Both the position numbers and the translations under genes were made by a program. Of a stretch of 64,000 bases of DNA, positions 55,801 through 61,800 are shown piece by piece. The stretch comes from Linyphia triangularis (taxonomy: Eukaryota; Arthropoda; Arachnida; Araneae; Linyphiidae), in NCBI GenBank assembly GCA_963978545.1, contig OZ021721.1, positions 102,966,366-103,030,365 of the forward strand. The letters are read 5' to 3'. Position 1 is the first letter of the stretch, and every line of letters begins with the position of its first letter. The notes under the pieces are model-generated. The model was not told the origin of the DNA, did not search any database, and worked only from the letters and a program-made list of their open reading frames with translations.

Positions 55801-58800
55801 ATATCCATGGAAAACTGAACATCAACATCACGTTCGGGAGTGTTACTTATCATCACACGGCATATGTGGTGGTCATTATAGGCACTTGTATACTCAAACT
55901 GGACTTTTTAAGGAAATATAATTTTTCCTTGGACTTTAAAAACAATGAGCTGCATTCAATTTCTGAAGACATGTAGACTGAGAGGCGGCTGCAATTTTTG
56001 GACCCTATCAAACATCATTCTGAATTTTTTTATAGAAATTAGAGAAAAAGTGAGTAGATTACGAGTCCACTGATCTGCCGTGGCAAAAATGGCCAAAACT
56101 GGTCGAAAATCGACTTTTAATAAGTTGAACTAAATCCAATTGCCAAATGCGCCATAACTTGCCAAATAATGAGCATTTTTTTTTTATTTCGTAACCCTCA
56201 ATCTTTAATTTTCAATTAAGAAGGTTGCACACGATTCAGATATCTGGCGACGGTCTACTTGGATCTATTAAAAGGGAGCCAAGTTGGCAAAAAATATTAC
56301 GTCACTTATGACGTAACTGATGTCGCCAATTTGGCTTACTTTTAAAAGATATAGGTTTTCCGAGCCAAAGATCAGAAATCATTTGCGCATTTTCTCATTG
56401 AAAATCAAACTGAAGTGGGTTGCCAGACGAATAAGTTTGTTCTATTTTTGGCAAGTTATGACATATTTGGCAATCAGATTTTAGTTCAACTAATTGCAAG
56501 TTGATTATTGATCAGTTTCGGCCATTTTTACCATAGCAGACCAGTGGATTCCTAATCTACTCACTTTTCTCCAATTTCTATAAAAAATTCAGAATAATGT
56601 TCGATGAGGTCCAAAAATTGCAGTCGCCTCTCTGAGTAATAGCCTTATTTGAAATCAAAGATAGCGAAGTTAAATCCGTCCATCATATAATTGCTTAAAA
56701 TGATATCACATTACCCACAAGAACAGAACTATTACTTTCTGGATACGTAGCTGAAGATAAAAGTTTCCGATATGGCATGATGGAGTACCCTGAAAATCAC
56801 AAAGTGCCCCAAAGGAGTACTGGTAGCCTCAACTCTCGTCGACCTTTCAAGAATCCTATACCTGTGAAGGTTGCCAATGTGAGTGATAAAGCTAAAGTTA
56901 TAAAGAAAAGTGAAGTGTTAGCCACATGTACTCCAGTAACTTGCATAAATCGAAATAGCAATTCTCCAGTCACTGTGTCTTCAGAGAACTTAACATGAGA
57001 GCTACTGCAGAACGCACCATTAAACAACGAAGAAAGAAGTGCTGCACAACTGGTCATCCAAGAATTCCAAGATGTCTTTTCCCGGCACATCTTCGGATGT
57101 CAGACGAACAAGTTTGACGCAGCATAGAATTGATACAGGAGACCACCCACCTATTAAGCAACACCCAAGACGACTACCGTTTGCTAAACAAGAAGAGGTA
57201 GGAAGTCTCCTAAAGGAAATGCAAGATAGCAATGTGATTGAACCCTCAGCCAGCCCTTGGGCCTCGCCCATCGTCCTGGTTCGGAAGAAGGATGGTTCAA
57301 CTAGATTTTGCGTCGATTATCGGAGGTTGAACGATGTCACAAAAAAGGACAGCTACCTTCTTCCCAGAATTGATGACACTCTAGACATTCTTTCTGGAAA
57401 CAAATGGTTTTCGACTCTAGTCTTAAAGAGTGGATATTGGCAAGTTGAGATACACCCTGATGACAGAGAGAAGACAGCATTCACAACCGGACAAGGACTT
57501 TGGCAGTTCTAGGTGATGCCATTTGGATTATGCAATGCTCCAGCAACATTCGAACGCCTCATGGAAACAGTGCTAAGAGGTCTTTCCTATGAAGCCTGTC
57601 TGGTTTACCTCAATGACATCATGTCACATTATTGTGTCACCAGGAAAGAGTTGCTCGCCATAATTAAAGCCGTAGAACATTTCCATCATTACATCTACAG
57701 CAGGATATTCCTGCTCCGTACGGCTGGCTTCTAAATTTCAAGAATCCCGAAGGTCAGATAGCCAGATGGATTGAGAGACTCCAGGAGTATGACATCGATA
57801 TCCGTCATCGGAAAGGATCATCACATGAAAACACAGACGCCCTGTCTAGGAAACCCTGCCCAGAGAACTGCCGATATTGTTCCAGGGCTGAAGCGAGTTA
57901 CGGACTGATCAATTCGGTAATACTCCAAGTTACATCTTCACCATTATCGGATCCAGACCTGTGGAGTGACGGAGAAGTCAGAAAAAACCTATTGAGAGAT
58001 CCCGACATCAAGCCAATAATCGATTTAAAGGAGTCTTCGAATGCGACACCTACTTGGCAGGACATTTCCATCTATAGTCCTACAACAAAGCAATATTGGG
58101 CTCTCTGGGACTCTCTCCATATTTCAAACAGCGTGTTATACCAGAAGTTCGAATCTGATGATGGAAAAACATCCCGATGACAGCTATTGCTTCCAAGATC
58201 CCGAGTCACAGACGTTCTTAAAGAACTACATGGCAGTCCAACTGGAGGCCACTTCGGAGTAATGAAGACATTGCAAAGAGTTCGAGAACGGTTCTATTGG
58301 AGTAAGGCGAGGGATGACGTGGAGAAGTGGTGCCGATCATATGATGCATGTGCAGCCTGGAAAGGACTAAAGAAACGCAGTCGAGGAAAATTGCAACCTT
58401 ACAACGTAGGAGCACCTTTTGAACCGATTGCATTTGACATCTTGGGACCACTGCCACGATCTGCTGACGGCAGTAGATACCTCCTTGTTGTCATGGATTA
58501 TTTTACGAAGTGGCCCTAAGCGTATTCTATCCCTGATCAAAAGGCTCCCACCGTTGCAGAGGTAATGGTTCATCCCTGGATTTCCAGATTTGGAGTGCCT
58601 CTTCAGGTACATTCTGATCAAGGAAGGAATTTTACCTCTGCTGTAATTAAAGGACTTTGTGATCTACTTGGCATAGACAAAACCCAGACGACTCCTTTAC
58701 ACCCACAGTCGGATGGCATGGTGGGGAGGTTTAGCAGAACCATCCTCCATAACCTCTCACTGATGGTTTCCAGAAACCAACAGGACTGGGATCAGAAGTT

Positions 58801-61800
58801 ACCTTTGATTCTTCTGGCCTATCGCAGCACTGTCCACGAGACTACCAGCTATTCCCCATCCCAGATGCTCTTCGGTCGTAACCTTTGTCTGCCTTGCGAT
58901 CTCTAGTTAGGCCGCTCTCCAGATGCACCTTCATCGCCAGAGGAGTACGTCGAGGACACACGGTTTGAAGCTGCACAATTTTGCCCGAGAGCGAATCCAC
59001 TTGGCGACGGATAAAATGAAGACCAGATACAACATGAAGGCTACAGGACATCAATTCTACGAAGGTGACAAGGTTTGGTTCTGGAACCCGAAACAACAAA
59101 AAGGACTTTATTCCAAACTTCAGTCTCACTGGGATGGTCCTTACTCAGTCCTCATCCGGCTGAATTATGTTGTGTTTCGAATCCGTAAGTCATCTAATTC
59201 TAAACCTAGAGTCGTTCATTACAACAAGTTAGCCCCTTACTACGGCCATAGTTTGTAATCCCCCTAATGTATAAAGTGTATATAGTTATTAAGACCATGG
59301 TCACATGTGTATATAAATTTTTAAGTTTATTGTTTATTAATTTATTTAGTAATGTCTCTTTCTTTCTGAATATAAATTAGTAAGTTTTATAGTTTAGTAA
59401 TGAACACAGAGTGTTTGCTATTGCTTTGAAGGTAAGCCTTCCTTTCCGGGGACTAAACTGCCCGGGACGTGCAGTCCCTGGGAGGGGGGTAATGTTACGA
59501 ATTTCTGCATATTTGTAAATATTTTGTAGTATTAATTATGTAAAAAGAAAATTTTATGTACATTTCACTTAAAGCAGTGCAAGAGTTTATGTTTACTTCT
59601 CTTTCCTGCAATGCATCTCTTAATGCTAGAAAACGAGTTTTACAGGAATAATGCTGGAAAACAAGTTTTACTAGGAGAAGGCCATTTAACATTATGATTA
59701 ATGGCTATCTTGGTCTTTTGGCGAGATAGAGCCAAATAGGCAATGGTTTTGGCGACTAATTTTGGTTGCCAAATTTGGCAAGAAATTGCCAAATGTCGCC
59801 AAACTTGGCGACCATTTGGTGACACTTTCGGTCCTCAAGTACCTGTATGGGGCTTTTTGACTGTGATCTGGAAAGTTCTCGAAATTTATATCTCTAGAAG
59901 ATTCGCGAAGGCTTAGCTTTCTTATATACGGCCAAGAGAGCGGGTGAGTGAATTGGTTAGTTGTCTCTCAGCGAGCATTCAGCGTAGTTCTGAAAGTGAA
60001 CTGTATTGCATTGTCTTTTGCGTTGACTTTAGTAGTTGTGTATCTAGTTTTTAACTACTATTTGTGCTCCATTATTCTGTAAAGAGCTGTATTGAGTCTA
60101 TTAGAATAGAAAGTCCTGGAATTGTAAAAAAATCTGCGAAGAGTTATATCGAAATAAATTTTCTTCAAGTTTTAATCTGCTTTGGCTTCAAGTTTTTCGA
60201 ACCGATCCACACAACAATGTTTTAAAAATGCATAGAATAGTGTTTTCCTGTGTTATACCATCCTTTCACTGCACATTGCAAACTATTGCATTTCAAATCT
60301 ATAACGTTTAGAAATTTAAAATATTTAGGAAATTTTTTTATTTGTTCTTTTTTCTCCAAACTTTGAGGTGAATGCGCGATCGGAAGATGTTATTTTTTTT
60401 TCAACAATTTTTACAGTTTTTCTTATAAAGATGTATAACAACTTTTTTCACCTCATGCGTTTCAAAAATAATTTTTTTTTAACCTCCCTTTTGAGCATTG
60501 GCCATCAACGTTGGATTTTTTTTACGTTTCAAGCACATGCAAGGGCAATCATATAAAGTCACTATTTTTGCCATTTTGATGGTTTTTTTGGTCGTGTAAA
60601 AATTATTGCCAAAAATATCGCCAAACTGGCCATTTGTATTGAAATGAGAGAAAATAAGAAAATGGTAAGTAACATTATGTCAAATTTTACTGCAATGACC
60701 AATGTTATATAGTATAATTGAAAGTTGTGTGATGTTCCAGACCCCTAGTTTTTAAAAAAACTTATGTTCATATTTTACAAATTATTTATAATTGGACCGT
60801 AAAAATATATTAAATTCAGGAATGAAAATACTCCACAAGGTATTGTTGGTAGATAGTAATTACTCGGATATAAAATATTTAAAATCCTATGGATCTCGCT
60901 AACATTTGAATGTTTTAAATTAACTAGAAATTAAAAACTAACATATATATGAAAACATAAAATGCACAATTTAACAATAAATGATTATGTATAGTATAAT
61001 TCTAATTTGATACAGGTATAAATTTGTTGAAATGAATGCAACTTTATGGGTTCAATGCAGGGAAGGAGAAATCGAACCCCCTCCACCCCAAGAAAATTTT
61101 GTTGTATCATGTTTTTCTGAATTTGGTTCATATAAGACTTAAAAAATATAGATTATACATAGATATTTTAAAGTGTGTTCCAAAACTATTTGAGGCATCC
61201 ATATGAGGTATTTTTTAATTAAATTGCCAAATTTCAGCTTAATAAATTTTCTGGCTTTAAATTCAAATAAAAGACCTCATGGAAGATTGTTTCCCCTTGA
61301 AATTTTCAGATTTTAATGAAGTTTTGGCCCAACAGAATTCTAATGTGGCACTTGTGTAAGATAATGTATTATTTTTAGTAATTTTTTTATTTGTATTTCT
61401 TCCATATTTTGCTATGTTCTTAAAAATCCTTGCCTATCATGTAATCTGACTAGGTTCAAATTCTTTTCCTTTATAATTAAGTCACAATATTTGAGATTTG
61501 AAAGTAATCAATTGGCTGTTGTTTTAAAAAGAACTCCTGAAATGTAACTTCTAATTTAATCTAAATTAAATTTCTTCAACTACTTTTAAATATAACATTA
61601 GAAGTTTTCATTAATAATGGGGAGAAACATTTTAAATAGCTATTCAGAGTTGGTATTATTTGTTATACCCATTCAATTTTGAATTATTTAGAAAATATAA
61701 CTGTGTATAGTACTCTACTCCATTCATACTTTCAGACAAAAATTACCAGCTTCAGTGGACATAACAAAATATTGTTAATTTTAGCTATTTTTTCTAAAAT

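Larger units (their letters stand above)
51465..60216 (+). mobile_element. Gypsy-type LTR retrotransposon, defective (8.75 kb)
   Basis: Two LTRs, a tRNA-Leu-type primer site, degenerate gag, protease, RT, RNase H and integrase in Gypsy order, and a polypurine tract. No env. It is disabled by stops, frameshifts, an RT/RNase H deletion, altered catalytic residues, a MITE insertion and a 556-bp tandem amplification of its 5' part. Inserted into the right arm of the TAGGGTGGTT transposon. The short target duplication (ATAT left, ATGT right) is imperfect. Confidence 0.93.
49428..60490 (-). mobile_element. TAGGGTGGTT-family transposon copy 2, interrupted by an LTR element
   Basis: Starts TAGGGTGGTT. 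The right end reads AACCTCCCTT, two changes from AACCACCCTA. Flanked by TTGAGCAT on both sides. Inverted arms (GATCGCGCATTCACCTCAAA and its complement near 60370) match those of 14863-17132. The interior at 49930-51130 is the same as the interior of the first copy, inverted relative to the window. The right arm is cut at 51464 and resumes at 60217. Without the LTR element it would be about 2.3 kb. Confidence 0.88.

Noticed and set aside
59259..59480. env gene of the LTR element
   Set aside because: Only about 220 bases lie between the integrase stop and the polypurine tract, with no membrane-protein frame.
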